Part shown: one piece after another, positions 52,501 to 64,000 of the stretch
How positions within the stretch are numbered: position 1 is the first letter of the stretch
Layout: every line of letters begins with the position of its first letter
NCBI RefSeq assembly: GCF_024713945.1
Contig: NC_134680.1
Location: 5,329,501-5,393,500 of the forward strand
Length of the DNA stretch: 64,000 nucleotides
Direction: 5' to 3'
From: Dermatophagoides farinae
Taxonomy: Eukaryota; Arthropoda; Arachnida; Sarcoptiformes; Pyroglyphidae
Program-made: the position numbers and the translations under genes
The notes under the pieces: generated by a model
What the model was told of the DNA's origin: nothing
Seen by the model: only the letters and a program-made list of their open reading frames with translations
The model's database searches: none

Positions 52501-52986
52501 ATTAATGTGTTGGTTTTTGTACATTTTTGCAAACAAATACGACAAACAAGTAGATTACCGAAAAAAACTAATTAAAACAATTATGAAACATGCAATACCA
52601 TAATAGATATGTTCTTGACGATATGCGTCCTTTACTATTGTATTAATTTGTTCTTGAAATTCTTTTGTTATATCCATTGGATGTTTTCTCATCATTGTTG
52701 ATGTTGATAATGTTGTTGTTGTTGTTGTTGTTGTGGCTGCTGTTGATGATGAAATTGTTGGAATTATTGATAATAATGAAATATTTGATTGTAAATCTTG
52801 TTTTTGTTGTTGAGCATAATTTTGTTTGCCCAATAGAAACATTATTTGATCATCATTATTATCATCAACATTATTATTTGAAGCCAAAATTGTAGAATTA
52901 TGTATGGCTAATATCGTTGCTTGTGCCATAATGGTGGATGATTGTTGTAATAATAATCTTCTACCATCATTTATAATAATATCCAT
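46521..52986 (-). CDS. Class A neuropeptide GPCR, copy A (NPY/RYamide-like group); one-base frameshift
   Basis: Exons on the minus strand: 52986-51410, 51184-51024, 47116-47088 (29 nt) and 46971-46521, giving about 738 residues once one surplus T is ignored. The extracellular N-terminus is Gln/Asn/Thr-rich. TM1 reads YYGIACFIIVLISFF then GNLLVCRIC, but the codons slip at a run of seven T (plus-strand A run 52561-52567); copy B has six. TM2 is TNTLILSLAISDILMTIF and TM3 ends MAIIAIQRY, so D/E-R-Y is QRY. The second intracellular and extracellular loops carry long Thr/Asn/Ser insertions. TM5 is FITQYFIPLAIVGYLYIEIG, TM6 FAICWLPLHIFHI and TM7 SYNPFIYCWLNKNFRK (NPxxY). A Cys cluster (ILCCGATECCCG) in the tail may be palmitoylated. 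Ligand unknown. The intron 47117-51023 contains another gene. Confidence 0.82.
47117..51023 (-). other. 3.9-kb intron of GPCR A holding a nested gene
   Basis: Donor GTAAGT follows FMV at 51024 and the acceptor precedes the 29-nt exon at 47116. The plus-strand gene 48305-49995 lies wholly inside it. The rest is AT-rich with poly-A/T, (TG)n and (GA)n tracts and no further gene. Confidence 0.75.
48305..49995 (+). CDS. Unrecognised Ser/Asn-rich protein with C-terminal membrane segment, nested in GPCR A intron
   Basis: Exons 48305-48641 and 48707-49995 give about 541 residues; donor AATG|GTAAGT and acceptor TTTTAG|CC keep frame. The start (MIEKLLTIFCYIIMVTMMMG) is weakly hydrophobic and may be a signal peptide; a later Met could be the true start. 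A basic block (KNKRRQWRRSRIFQR) and Thr/Ser runs come next. The intron junction falls just before the most ordinary-looking segment, AIGCILFAILRIHNPCIDLD then IYYKLLFTNHYH. The rest is Ser, Asn, Gln and Asp/Glu-rich low complexity. It ends with one strong membrane segment (VIIILTMIFIINIISIFIM) and a short basic tail PKRRQ. No family recognised. Coding status rests on frame length, the splice pair and the terminal hydrophobic segment. Confidence 0.6.
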
Positions 52987-55396
52987 GATGTTGATTTGAT
53001 TTGCATTTTATTAGAAAATTACTTATTCGATTTTTTCCAATAACATACGTTGGAATTTAATTTCATTTCACACACACACACACAAAAAAAAATCCTAGTA
53101 TCCGGGTGACAAAAGTATCAATGTCCACTTAGCTGTCGATAGATAAACATGGAAAAACATGTAACTAAATGAAATAGACATAAATAGAGAAAGAAATTAA
53201 TCAACTGGAAAATTGTAATTTAATTCGATTAAATATAGCAATGAGGCAACAAAAAAATGAAGAAAAAAAAATAGAATAAACTAACATGTAATTCATAAAT
53301 TTTTATTGCAAATCAAAAGGCATGAATGCATGCATGAATTTGTGTTTCAAAAAAAAAAAACGAAAAACGTTTCAAGAATTTAAATTTTATCATTTCATTT
53401 CATTCGTATTTTTTTCAAATACTTTAATTTGACTGAATTCTGTTTATAAAATTTTCCTATTTTTTTTTATTATTTATTTTATAAATAAATTGCCTAAAGA
53501 ATATTCTACGTGTCCAATTTAGATGATGATAAACATATGAGAAAAACATCGTCATCATTATTTAAACATACACACACACACACACATACATATTACAGAA
53601 TGAAAACAGAATTGAATTCACTATAAAATTGGTTGACTGACTGATGAAACTGTTGGCTTCACTGCAGAGTATTTTTTTTTTTTTTTTTTTTGAATTTCAC
53701 ACATAAAATTATGATGACATTCCATTGAAGACGATGATGATGATGATTGTCAAAGTTTCAATATTAAATTGAATTAAACAATTTCCAAATTGTCTACATT
53801 TTTTTTACGATTGATATTGTGAATTTCAGAATGAAAAAGTTTTTTTTTCTCGAATGAAAAACTTTTTTTTTTTTTTTTGAATAACAATCAATTCGAAATT
53901 GCTGTATCTATACAGTGCAAGTTTTGAATAAGTTTTTTTTCTTGAATAAATCTTTTGGAAAAACACAATGACAATATTGTGAGAAAAAAAAATTTCTACA
54001 AATTAAATATCGCTCCACTAATCAAATAAAATCGGTTCCATCGTCATCATCTTTGTCATCATGTTTGATTCAAAAAAAAATGTGAAAATAGATATCATTG
54101 ACATTTAATGTTTTTTTGCACATCAAAAACGACAACAACAACAGTGAGAACTTTTATATTTATTTAATTTCTATTTGAAATTGAAGGTAAATTAAATTTT
54201 TTCACCATTTTTTTGTGTGTGTAGGTGTGTGAGTAAACAAACCCAAATATCATATTAATGAATTATTCTCCATTATAATGAATCACATTTTTATTATTCT
54301 TAGTTAGCATTTCTTACACAAACACACACACAGACACTTTTCAATTTAATTTTCCAACAAAAAAGAATCAATAATAAAATCGTTGAAATCAATAACAAAA
54401 ACATGCAAACAGACAAACAAATGAGGTGTAAAATACCAAAAAAAAAAATTACATATATCAAACAACTGGTTTACACAATGTGAAACAAAGTGTCAAATCA
54501 GTCATTAATTATAAATAGTTGAATATATGTTAATTATGATGATTAAATAATGATGACGACAATCAGACCTTGAATTTTTTTTTTTTTTTTTTTTTTTTGA
54601 TTAATACGTTTTCTATCTAAACCTAGATTCAGACATTCATTGTTCATCATTGTTTCAAGCCATGTATTTTTTTTTTTTTTTTTTTTGCTGTTGCCTAATT
54701 ATTTCTGAAATTTTTTTTTTGCCAATGATTTTGATGAAAAATAGTGTTGGGCAAAAGAAAGAGAGAGAGAAAAAAAAATATTCATTTACGTTAATCATTT
54801 GTTAATAAACATCATCATATGGTAAACATTTTTGATGATTAAAACATAAATATCAGAGAAAAAAAATGACAAGCAAAACATGAATATAATAATATAATAA
54901 ATACAGTTCTGGCTCTCTACTTACGAATTTTTTCAACAGAAAAAAAATGAATGTAGAACCAATCAATGATGATGATTTTTGTTTTTTTTTTTGCTGTCAA
55001 ATAAACTGATAAATTGTCATAATTGATGAGTTTTTCTGAATTTCAACAGGATATTAAAAATTTAACACACACACACACACACACACCCTATAGATATGAG
55101 ATATGAATTATAATTACAATTTTCAACATCAAATAAATGAAAAGAACAAAATTTCGATAGAAAAACTTGGCAATATTTTTCATGAGATATAATGAAAGGA
55201 TCTACAAAAATAAAATCAAATATATAAATGTGGAATCGTTCTGGTTTGATGAGAATTTAATATAGGAAAGAATGTATTACATAACAAACCCACACACACA
55301 AAAAAACGCAGGACATTTTACTTATGGAAACGCATGCGTCGTATGAATAAACGGAAAAAGAATCCTTTTTTTGCACCATTCAAAGAGAGATAAGAA

Positions 55397-55472
<76 letters not shown>

Positions 55473-56284
55473 AAAAATCGACAGCAAAAAAAAAAAAAAT
55501 GTACAAATAAATGAGCACTACAGAAATTATTCAAATGAACGTGATTTTTTTCCTGTTCATCCAATCTTTTTCATCTTTTCGTTTCTTCATTCTGTCCAAT
55601 TTATTCAATTTACAGCAACAGCAACAACAACAACAACAAGAACTGATTATGATGATGAACACTTGTTTATTTTCCATCATTTGAAACCAAAAAAAAAAAA
55701 AAAAAAAAAAACACCACAAAAAAGAAAATTCTCGTTACATCTGATAAAATTGACATTGAAAACAGTATTATTATTTCTATGGATTCCTACCAAATTCCCA
55801 ATTCGATATTATGGTAAACATGATTATCATAAGTAGTGAAGAGAGAGAGAGGAGCCATGAATCCAAAATTCTCTATTAATTCATTAATCATTTTTATTTT
55901 TCTTGAAGCATAAAAATTTGAATGCAACATTTTTTTTTGTATTTTAATACGATTATTTTATCATTTATCATATTCTCTTCATTCCATTACTGTTATTTGT
56001 TTTCTAATTCCAATGATGATTGATATTTTATATTCTAATCAACCGCATTGGTGGTAACAATTTTTTTTTATTCGTTGCATGAAACAGATGCATACACATT
56101 TAGACAGCATAATCGATTTTTTTTAATTAATTTTTTTACATCCATGATTTTCATGTGAAGAAAAAATAAAAAAATAAAAACTACCAAATGGAATTTGAGA
56201 ATAGAAAAAAAAATTATGACATTTTTTTTCATATTTACTCAACAGATGGCAGATGTTATCATCATCAATCATTCGAATTAGAAA
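52987..56284. other. Intergenic region between the two GPCR genes, no gene seen
   Basis: About 3.3 kb of AT-rich DNA with poly-A/T, (CA)n and a long (GA)n array. It should contain the copy A promoter and the copy B 3' UTR. No supported coding region; frames across (GA)n are Arg/Glu or Ser/Leu repeats only. Confidence 0.6.
55401..55468. repeat. (GA)n microsatellite, about 34 units
   Basis: Uninterrupted GA array, the longest dinucleotide repeat in the window, followed by two poly-A runs. Confidence 0.95.
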
Positions 56285-59200
56285 TTAGAAATTTGATGTA
56301 TTCATTGTATTAGATTCACCATCGTAGTCATCATCATCATCATCATCATCAAGATTATTATTTTCAATTGATTTTTCTTGTCTAATTGACAATGATTTTG
56401 TTTTTAAACGATATTGTTGATAATGTTGTTGTGGATATGTTCCAAATCGTTTTCGATGGCTACCATCATTTTGTTGTTGACCACCATCATGATCATCATT
56501 TGAATGTTGTTGACGATGAAAGCATCCAAAAATATGATTAATACTATCAATTTGTTGTTCACATTGATTGATTGATGAATTTTGTTGCTGCAATTGTTCT
56601 ATTGAATCATCGATTAATGATAAATCTTGATGAATTCTATCATCATCATCATCATCATTATTTTTATGATCATCGTTTGTAATAACATTGTTTTGATAAC
56701 AATGATGGCCATGATCATCAAATTCTGTGTTTACATCCACTACTTTCTTTTCAATCACAAGATTATTATCATTATCATGATTTTGATTTAGAATTCGATG
56801 TAAATTTTGCCGGTTATTATGATCAGAATTATGATTATTATTATTATTACAGCCATTATTATTATTATTATTATTATTGTTTTTAAAACAAAAACAAAAT
56901 ATCGATATCGTTGTGTGACGAAAATTTTTATTTAACCAACAATAAATGAATGGATTGTAGCTACAAAAAAAAAATTATTAACAGAGACAATCAATGATAA
57001 AGTGGACACAATCAAAATTCTGATTCTACATACCTGACTGATGACATGGCCAACCAATGAACCTATATATAGAAACAAGATTAAAAAATTAGAATTAGAA
57101 TTTAAATCACAAACAAATCAATTTGCATCTCATTTCATTTGTAATTTTTTTACAGCGATAAAATTTCTGTTTTTTGTTCGTAAGCACAATGGAAGTTCCA
57201 CATTTTTTTTTTGGATTGAAAAAAAATTCCATAGATTCTACTTTTGTATAATACTGGCCAAATTACATATATCTCTTAACATTTAATTTTGGAAAAAAAA
57301 TTCCTCATTATTTTTTTCCATTCATTCTTCTAGTTCTTTCTTTTGATTCTTTGTTAAATGAAATTATTCGATTCACGTACATCATTATTACCGACAACAA
57401 CAACAATATCATCATCATCATCATCATCATGATATTATTATCGGATCGGGAAAGAAAAACACTAAAAACACACATGCACACTGAACACAATATTCATGAC
57501 CTCTATCACTTACTTACTGCAAATCTTGTTGCATTCATCTTTGTATTTTTTTTTAAGAACCAATTCATCATTTACCCACAAGCAAATGATATGTATGTAC
57601 TACTACTACTGCAACTACTATTAATCATCATCATCATTATTTTTGATACTATGTTAAACCTGATTTAACGGTAAGAAAAAAATGAATTGGATTCATCATC
57701 ATCGAAAATTCATAATAAAGTCAATTACATCATACAATTTCCTTTATTTTCACCCAAATTCAATGAAAATTTGATTTATAAGAAGAATAATGATGAGAAA
57801 AAATAAAAATGGCGATCACATACCCGCACACACAAAGGCTACCTCAATATATGGTTAGCAATAATTTAATTCAATCATCCAGTTGTGAATGTGTTTATTA
57901 TGATGAAGATCGAGATCAAATTAAATAAATCACGCACACACACACTTGAAGATATACTTGGCTTGATTTTCGTTATTTTTTTTTCTCCACCACTTTTTCT
58001 TTCTATTTTTTTTACATTTTGGGATTTTTTTTCTGTATATCCATTTAAAAAAAACCATTTTTTCTGTTCTTTTTTCTTCTTATTTTGGGGTTTTTATTTT
58101 TCATTTTTTAACCTTCTGTACAATATATATTCAATTTAAAAAGATTACAAAATTTGATAGAAAACCATAAATAGCCAAGCTATATGGTGGCCGCCCACAT
58201 TTGGATTTTACGATGATGATGATGATGATGATGATTGATTAATCGATATTGTCTTTGACCTTTTTCATTATGAAAATCCGTATAGAATATAGAATTATAT
58301 GGAATTTTTTCAAAATAAATTTAATAAAAAGATGAAACAAAAAAAAAATACGTAGGCAATGCACTTACCATCATAAATATACGATAATTGTAATCAATTA
58401 ATCCAATATCGATTAATATATGAAACAAATGTAATGGTAGCCAACAAATGGCGAATACCATGACCATTAATATTAACATTAATAATCGACGATTCTTTTT
58501 CCGTTGTCGTATACGTGTTTTTGCGTTTCCTTTATCATCGATGACCACCACGGAAATGGTAATAAAAAAAAAATATTGTGATGATGATGGGAAAAAAATT
58601 GAAAAAATTGAAAAATAAAAAATTAACATATATATCGTGTGTTTGCATATGAAAAAAAAAATTTGAATAAAAAAAGCATAAATTTTATGAATTTCATTGA
58701 AAAAAAAAATTTGATCATGCATAAAAAAAATGGAAAATGGAAAAAACAAACAAACCTTTGACATTACACAGTTTGCCTTGTTGATGGATAATTTTACCAA
58801 TCTCTATATATAGATAACAGATTGTTGATAATGGTATAAAATATTGTGTAATAAACACAATGATTGTTTTGAATAAATCAGCTTTTATATGGAATGTTTG
58901 TTGAATAAAATTTTCAATATCATTATTGATTGGATTACGACAACGATATATATGATTTTGTTCTTGTTGTTGATCAATAAGAAAATTTTCAAGAAAATTT
59001 GTTCGATTTTTATTATTACTATTAATAATCATACCATAATCATCATCAATATTATCCGTATCATTGGAATTTTCTATCATGGACGATGATGATGAATCTT
59101 CATATAAATCACGAACCAATATTTCCAATATATATGATGCATCTTTTTTCATAACAACTACACTTGAATATGTTAATAACCATGAAAATAATGATGATAT

Positions 59201-59511
59201 TATCCATATGATTATAATGAATAAATAAATAGTTCGCATTGAAAATGAATCATCTATTATGGTAGTAATATTTTTATGCTGATCATCATTATGTTGTTTT
59301 TGGTGATTACGATGTTGATGATAGAATAATAATCGTATTATTTTATCTAAATGTTGATTATAGAAACGTTTTAGCAAACGAATCGGTGCCATACAACAAC
59401 TGAATACAGTTGAATATTTTTGTCGATAATATTGAAAAAATGTTGAAAAATTATTTTGATCATGATCATGGTCATCATCGACATTATTATCATTTTTGTT
59501 CTGTTGTTTTT

Positions 59512-59542
<31 letters not shown>

Positions 59543-60204
59543 ATAACACTCAATTGTAATGCAGAACGAAAACGATATACACTATAATAACGTTGCAATG
59601 CAATAATAGCCATTGTATATGTGGAAATATATACAGCACAATGTTGAACAAAATTCACAACAAAACAAACAATTTGTCCAAATGGCCATGAAAAATTTAC
59701 AATACGAAAAAAATTAAACGGTATATTGAATATGGTCATCAATAGATCAGAAATAGCCATCGATATGATTAATGTATTGGTTTTTGTTAATTTTTGCCAA
59801 CAAATTTTACATACCAATAGATTACCGAAAAAACTTAATATTATAATACAAAGATAAGCAATGCCATAAAATATACGTTCATTACGATATGTATCATTCG
59901 TTAGCATACGTATATCTTCACGTAATAATTTCAAATGATTTAATCGATCTTCATCATCATCAATGTCATCATTGATAATAACATGGCTATTATTATTATT
60001 CATTAGTTGATTGTCGCTAATGTTATTCATTGTTGTTGTTGTTGTTGATTCATGTGCTAATACCGTTAAATTTGTTGAAAATTTTATCGGAAATTCAAAA
60101 TTAATTTGCATGATGATTATTATAATGATGAAAATCACCATTATGTTGTTGTTGTTGTGGCTATTTTTATTGCTGTTGATGTACATTTTCCGTTGAATGG
60201 CCAT
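56285..60204 (-). CDS. Class A neuropeptide GPCR, copy B (NPY/RYamide-like group); one-base frameshift
   Basis: Exons on the minus strand: 60204-58756, 58529-58369, 57062-57034 (29 nt) and 56960-56285, giving about 771 residues if one missing base is allowed for. It is a tandem paralogue of copy A with the same intron positions and phases and equal lengths for exons 2 (161 nt) and 3 (29 nt). The N-terminus has a hydrophobic stretch ([19 protein letters not shown]) that may be a signal peptide. TM1-TM3 match copy A: LSFFGNLLVCKICWQKL, TNTLIISMAISDLLMTIF, NFSWPFGQIVCFVVNF and MAIIALQRYYSV. After poly-Gln in intracellular loop 2 the frame shifts near a seven-base A run (around 59505) and resumes with NDNNVDDDHDHDQNNF. 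TM4-TM7 follow (WIISSLFSWLLTYSS, FITQYFIPLSTICYLYIEIG, FAICWLPLHLFHI, YNPFIYCWLNKNFR). The tail is Asn/Asp/Gln-rich. Ligand unknown. Confidence 0.82.
57063..58368 (-). other. 1.3-kb intron of GPCR B, no gene seen
   Basis: Lies at the same position as the 3.9-kb intron of copy A. It contains poly-T and (CAT)n tracts and no nested gene. Confidence 0.75.
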
Positions 60205-63200
60205 TATCGTTGATTTTTTTTGTTTGTTTTTTGTTTGCCAGATGAACAATTGATTCTTTGTGGTAATGGACAAAGTATTTTGTGAGAGAGAGAGAAAAAA
60301 AAACAATTGAATAAATGATTAATATGCAAAAACATTTGAAATGCCAAAAATGATGAAAAAAAACAATCATTTTTTGAATGAAAAATCTGTGATTGATTTC
60401 TGTGGAAATGGAACACAACAACAGGCATTTTTTTTCAAGAAAACTTCCTTTGCGTGAATTTTTTTTTTTTTTGAAGATATTAAAATTCTAAAGAATCTCA
60501 AAACAAAATTCCTGATCAAAAATCAAAAATTGAATTCAATAAATAAATGAGATATACAAATAAAGACAGAATAACGTTCGACATCTTGAATTTTTTTTTA
60601 GTTTATTTTCTTTGCGGAACTTGTCTATTGTCTATTGTTTTTTTCCTCTGATTTCTGCTGGACTGTCGAATTTCTTTTTTTTTTTTTTTGGTTTCATTGC
60701 AACAAAAAAAAACTTGCGTAGAAAATTCTAGTGAAAATTCTAGTGAAAAATGTCAAAAAATTGAATTCTTTTTTCCACGTAGCATATGGTTTTTTTTTTT
60801 TTGTTATCAGCCACATCACAATATGTGATAAATATTTTATCCATTTTTGTTTGTTTGCTGCTTGTCATGTTTATGTAAATTTTTTTTTTTTTTTTTGACA
60901 AAAAATGAATTTTTTGAATAATAAAATTGGATCATATATAATGAAAATAATGGACAAATTTATGTTGGTCTGGATGTTTTTTTTTCTCAATCCCATTGTG
61001 TGTAAATTATGATTTCAAAAACACATTATTATCCATCTTCTCTGTCTATTTTTTTTTTTTTTTTTTTTTGGTTTATTGTCATTTTTGTAATTTTTCATTT
61101 TAAAATGAAAATTCAAATTCATCACTTGTTGGTTGTTCTCTCTTGATTCTGGAGATGAAAAATAAATAATACAAATTATAGTGTCAAAATTGCAAATGTT
61201 TGTCTTACCGATTCTGTCATTTTTTTCGGTTAACACCAGCCGATGTAATGACTTTTCTATCTGAAACCTTATCCAAGAGAGGATTTTGATTTCGCACAAA
61301 CATTTTTTTTTTAAAAAAAACATTGAAGAAAAACCGATTTTTTCACATTAAAGTCAGAAAAGGTCATTTTTTTGAAAAAATTCTTTAATTCGGGCTGTAG
61401 CAAAAGAAAACCGTGTAATGTTTCTTAAGAAAAAAACAATCTCCAGTTACAAATGACTCAAAAAGCCAGAAGAAAAGAAAAGGAAAGAAAATCAGACAGA
61501 AAATCGGATATGCTTCAATTTTTTTTTCATTCCAAAAAAATTCTTCTTAAAAAATGCAAAAAAAAATCAAAATGTAAACATATAAGACCGGGAAAATACA
61601 GAAAAAAAAATTTAATTTCACTGTTTTTCATTTTCATTTATTTTTACTATTTGTAAAGAATAAATTAAGTGTTCCTAGCGACTATGACAATGTTCATCGA
61701 TTTTAAATTTAAATTTTCATTGATCAAAAAAAAAAAAAAAAAATTCCACTCATTAATAAGAAGAAACAGATTCTTTGAATCTTTTGATTTCAATTGTTGT
61801 GGATTTTTGTTTTCAGCTATACATTGACAAGACAGTTTGTCGTTAAAACGATTGTGGTATTGTTTATTCTGTGAAGAATGATACAAAATTCATCATTAAT
61901 TCGGATTTATAAATTCATCATTGAAAATTCCGTATTTTTTTTTAGTTTGATTCGCCGTAATATTACATTGGAAAAATGGAAACAAAATTAGATTAAATGT
62001 TGTTAAGAATATAAAATGAAATGGATGAATTTCATTACGGGTAGATGAAATGAATCAAAAAAAAAAAAAAAGTTTTCTCAATTCAAAATAAATGAAAAAT
62101 CAAGGATAATGCAGAATAATTTATTCAATAAAGTTCCACAGGTGATCAATTTGTTAATAGCTAATAATAATGATATTAATAATAATAATAATAATCAAAA
62201 TACGTACATCTTTAGCATTAAAAGTTTTGTATTGATGTTACTTTCAACATCATGATGATGAAAACATGGAATAAAATAAATGACAAAAAGTAAATTGAAT
62301 AATTTTCAGAAGAAAGACAATATTCTGTTATTCACAGAATTTTTTTTTTTTGGATATGAATTACACACACACACACACACAGAGAGAGACATTTATTTAC
62401 ATAATTTAATCATTTTAAGTTTCACTTATTGATAATGTTGATGATAATTGATAAAGTTTTTGCGTTAAGTGAATCTAACTTTTTTTTTATTATCTCTGGT
62501 TATCTTTATCATTCACATCTTCAATGATTGTATTTTGCATGAATGTTTTTTTTTGGTAATAAATTTTTGTTTGAAACAAATCAAATGTGAACACACACAC
62601 ATCACACACACACACACGCAAACATTATGAAATAAAGGAAAAAAATAAATCAAAGATTCTGCGCTGGCCACCACCACCACCACCATCATCATCATTGCCA
62701 TGAAATCATCCATATTCCATTTGATTTGGTTTTCTTCTTATTCTCTCTTTCTCTCTCTGTATCTCGATCCCCATGCCCATCCATTTTCGAGTTTATTCCA
62801 TCAATAGGCACGAAAAACATTTGGTAAAGTTTTCATATTAATGTGATGTGGAATTTTTTTTTTAATATTCTCTGTACATCGGTAAATGTCATACAATAAT
62901 AATAATAATGACAACAACAACAGCGACGACGACGACTACAACATTATCACATCATCAACAACAACAAAAACAAGCATGTTGCTTTAGCTAATGAAATTTT
63001 GTAATAGAAAAGTTTTTTCTTTCAATTTTTTTTTCTAAAAAAAGGTTTCTAATTTCACCAACAACAATAACACCCAAAAAAAAAAACATTTTGGATTATA
63101 ACAATTTCAATGATTTTGAACGATATAGCATATGATTGGACCAAGGGTAAAATTTCTTGAATTCATCATCCCATCAAGGGAAGGTTAAGGAGAAAAATTT

Positions 63201-64000
63201 TGAAAAGTCAAAAAAAAAAAAAATGTAAAGAAAATTGTTGACGACACTTATCAAGGAAATGGCCATACATTTGTCTTTAATTTACTGGGTTTCCGTATGA
63301 TGATGAAGATGAGCATCGATTATATCGATTATACGATTATCGTTTTATTTTTATTTTTATTTTTTCTTCATTGCATCAGAAAAATATCCACCATCCATAT
63401 ATGAAAATAAAAACATCATTTTTTTCCCCCCATCAAACAGGAAATTGTCTTTGATGAAACAAAATGGTCAAGAAAAAAAAAATTTTCAAATGAATTCAAA
63501 CATTTTTTCTGTCCATAAACAAATTAAAGAGAGAGAGAGTTCCTAGATGGACATCATCCATGGTCCATTATTATTATTGTTATTACCATTACCGGATGAT
63601 GATGATTGCAATTCAATGGAAATATGTGATGTAAATGTCATTTCAAGAAATGAAAAATAATCTAACGCAAACATTTTATTTCTCTGTCAATTTCAATATT
63701 TATCATCAATAATTTTAATTCAATTAAATTTTAAATTGATGATAAATTTACGAAATAAATAAATATAAATGAGAAAAAAAATAATGCAAACTTTTCAATC
63801 AGAAATGATGAAAATTGATTACAACCAATCTGATTCATTGTTACTTATTTTATGTAATCATCATTTGTGTTGTTTGACTCATATCATTTGATCATAATGC
63901 TTGTTGTTTATCATCATTTTTTTTTGAGCCAGTGATATGATTTTTCAAATGTGTGTGGATTTTATTTTTCAGTAATAAAAATATTTTCAATCTCAATGAT
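60205..64000. other. Gene-free right end of the window
   Basis: About 3.8 kb of AT-rich DNA upstream of GPCR B with long poly-A/T runs, (CA)n near 62365 and 62590, (ACA)n/(CGA)n near 62910-62965 and scattered (CAT)n. It should include the copy B promoter. No conserved open frame, tRNA or transposon feature was recognised. Confidence 0.55.

Noticed and set aside
55318-55836. Long Arg-Glu or Ser-Leu repeat proteins over the GA array
   Set aside because: Pure translation of a dinucleotide repeat in two strands; not a gene.
1-64000. CRISPR array, tRNA, rRNA, transposase or viral genes
   Set aside because: Looked for repeat-spacer patterns, tRNA arm motifs and transposase or polymerase motifs by eye; only microsatellites and the two short palindromes were seen. 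A tRNA scan and a repeat library search would be decisive.

Overview
The window is nuclear DNA of a small, intron-containing arthropod genome. It is very AT-rich, most introns are short (about 50-350 bp) with ordinary GT...AG ends, and simple repeats ((CA)n, (GA)n, (CAT)n, poly-A/T) fill intergenic DNA. Coding regions also carry long Asn, Gln, Ser and His runs. Together with a tick-like cysteine-rich secreted peptide this suggests an acarine, most likely an acariform (dust-mite-like) mite. That assignment is inference; no species-diagnostic marker is present.

Thirteen protein genes can be supported, all by reading exons and splice junctions directly. From 1 to 5.8 kb there is one first exon running off the left edge, then repeat-rich DNA. 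At 5.8-8.5 kb lies a large Gln/Asn/Gly-rich protein with a basic tail, broken by a one-base frameshift. From 9.5 to 21.5 kb four RNA-metabolism genes are packed together: IMP4 (+, 18S rRNA processing), UPF2 (-, nonsense-mediated decay), CNOT11 (+, CCR4-NOT deadenylation) and PRPF38A (-, spliceosome). They alternate in orientation, and the CNOT11 and PRPF38A 3' ends probably overlap. About 6.7 kb with no recognisable gene follows.

From 28.2 to 33.4 kb is a 14-exon M13 (neprilysin/ECE-like) membrane zinc peptidase with an unusually long cytoplasmic tail. It converges on a small cysteine-rich secreted protein (33.7-34.5 kb). From 36.0 to 39.9 kb is a glycogenin-like gene that has lost the DxD metal-binding motif and the FNSG signature but keeps the C-terminal glycogen-synthase-binding helix and gained a ~400-residue Gln-rich N-terminus. 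From 40.8 to 42.6 kb is a ZIP (SLC39) zinc transporter.

From 46.5 to 60.2 kb are two tandem, same-strand paralogous peptide GPCR genes with identical exon layout, including a 29-nt microexon at the start of TM7. Both have Q-R-Y instead of D/E-R-Y and both carry a one-base frameshift at a homopolymer. A third, unrecognised Ser/Asn-rich membrane protein gene sits on the opposite strand inside the 3.9-kb intron of the first GPCR. The last 3.8 kb shows no gene.

The most notable items are the pseudoenzyme-like glycogenin, the GPCR pair with its nested gene, the IMP4 intron placed exactly after the start codon, and two short palindromic repeats sharing TTAACCACT termini near 43 kb. No tRNA, rRNA, CRISPR array, transposase or viral gene was recognised.
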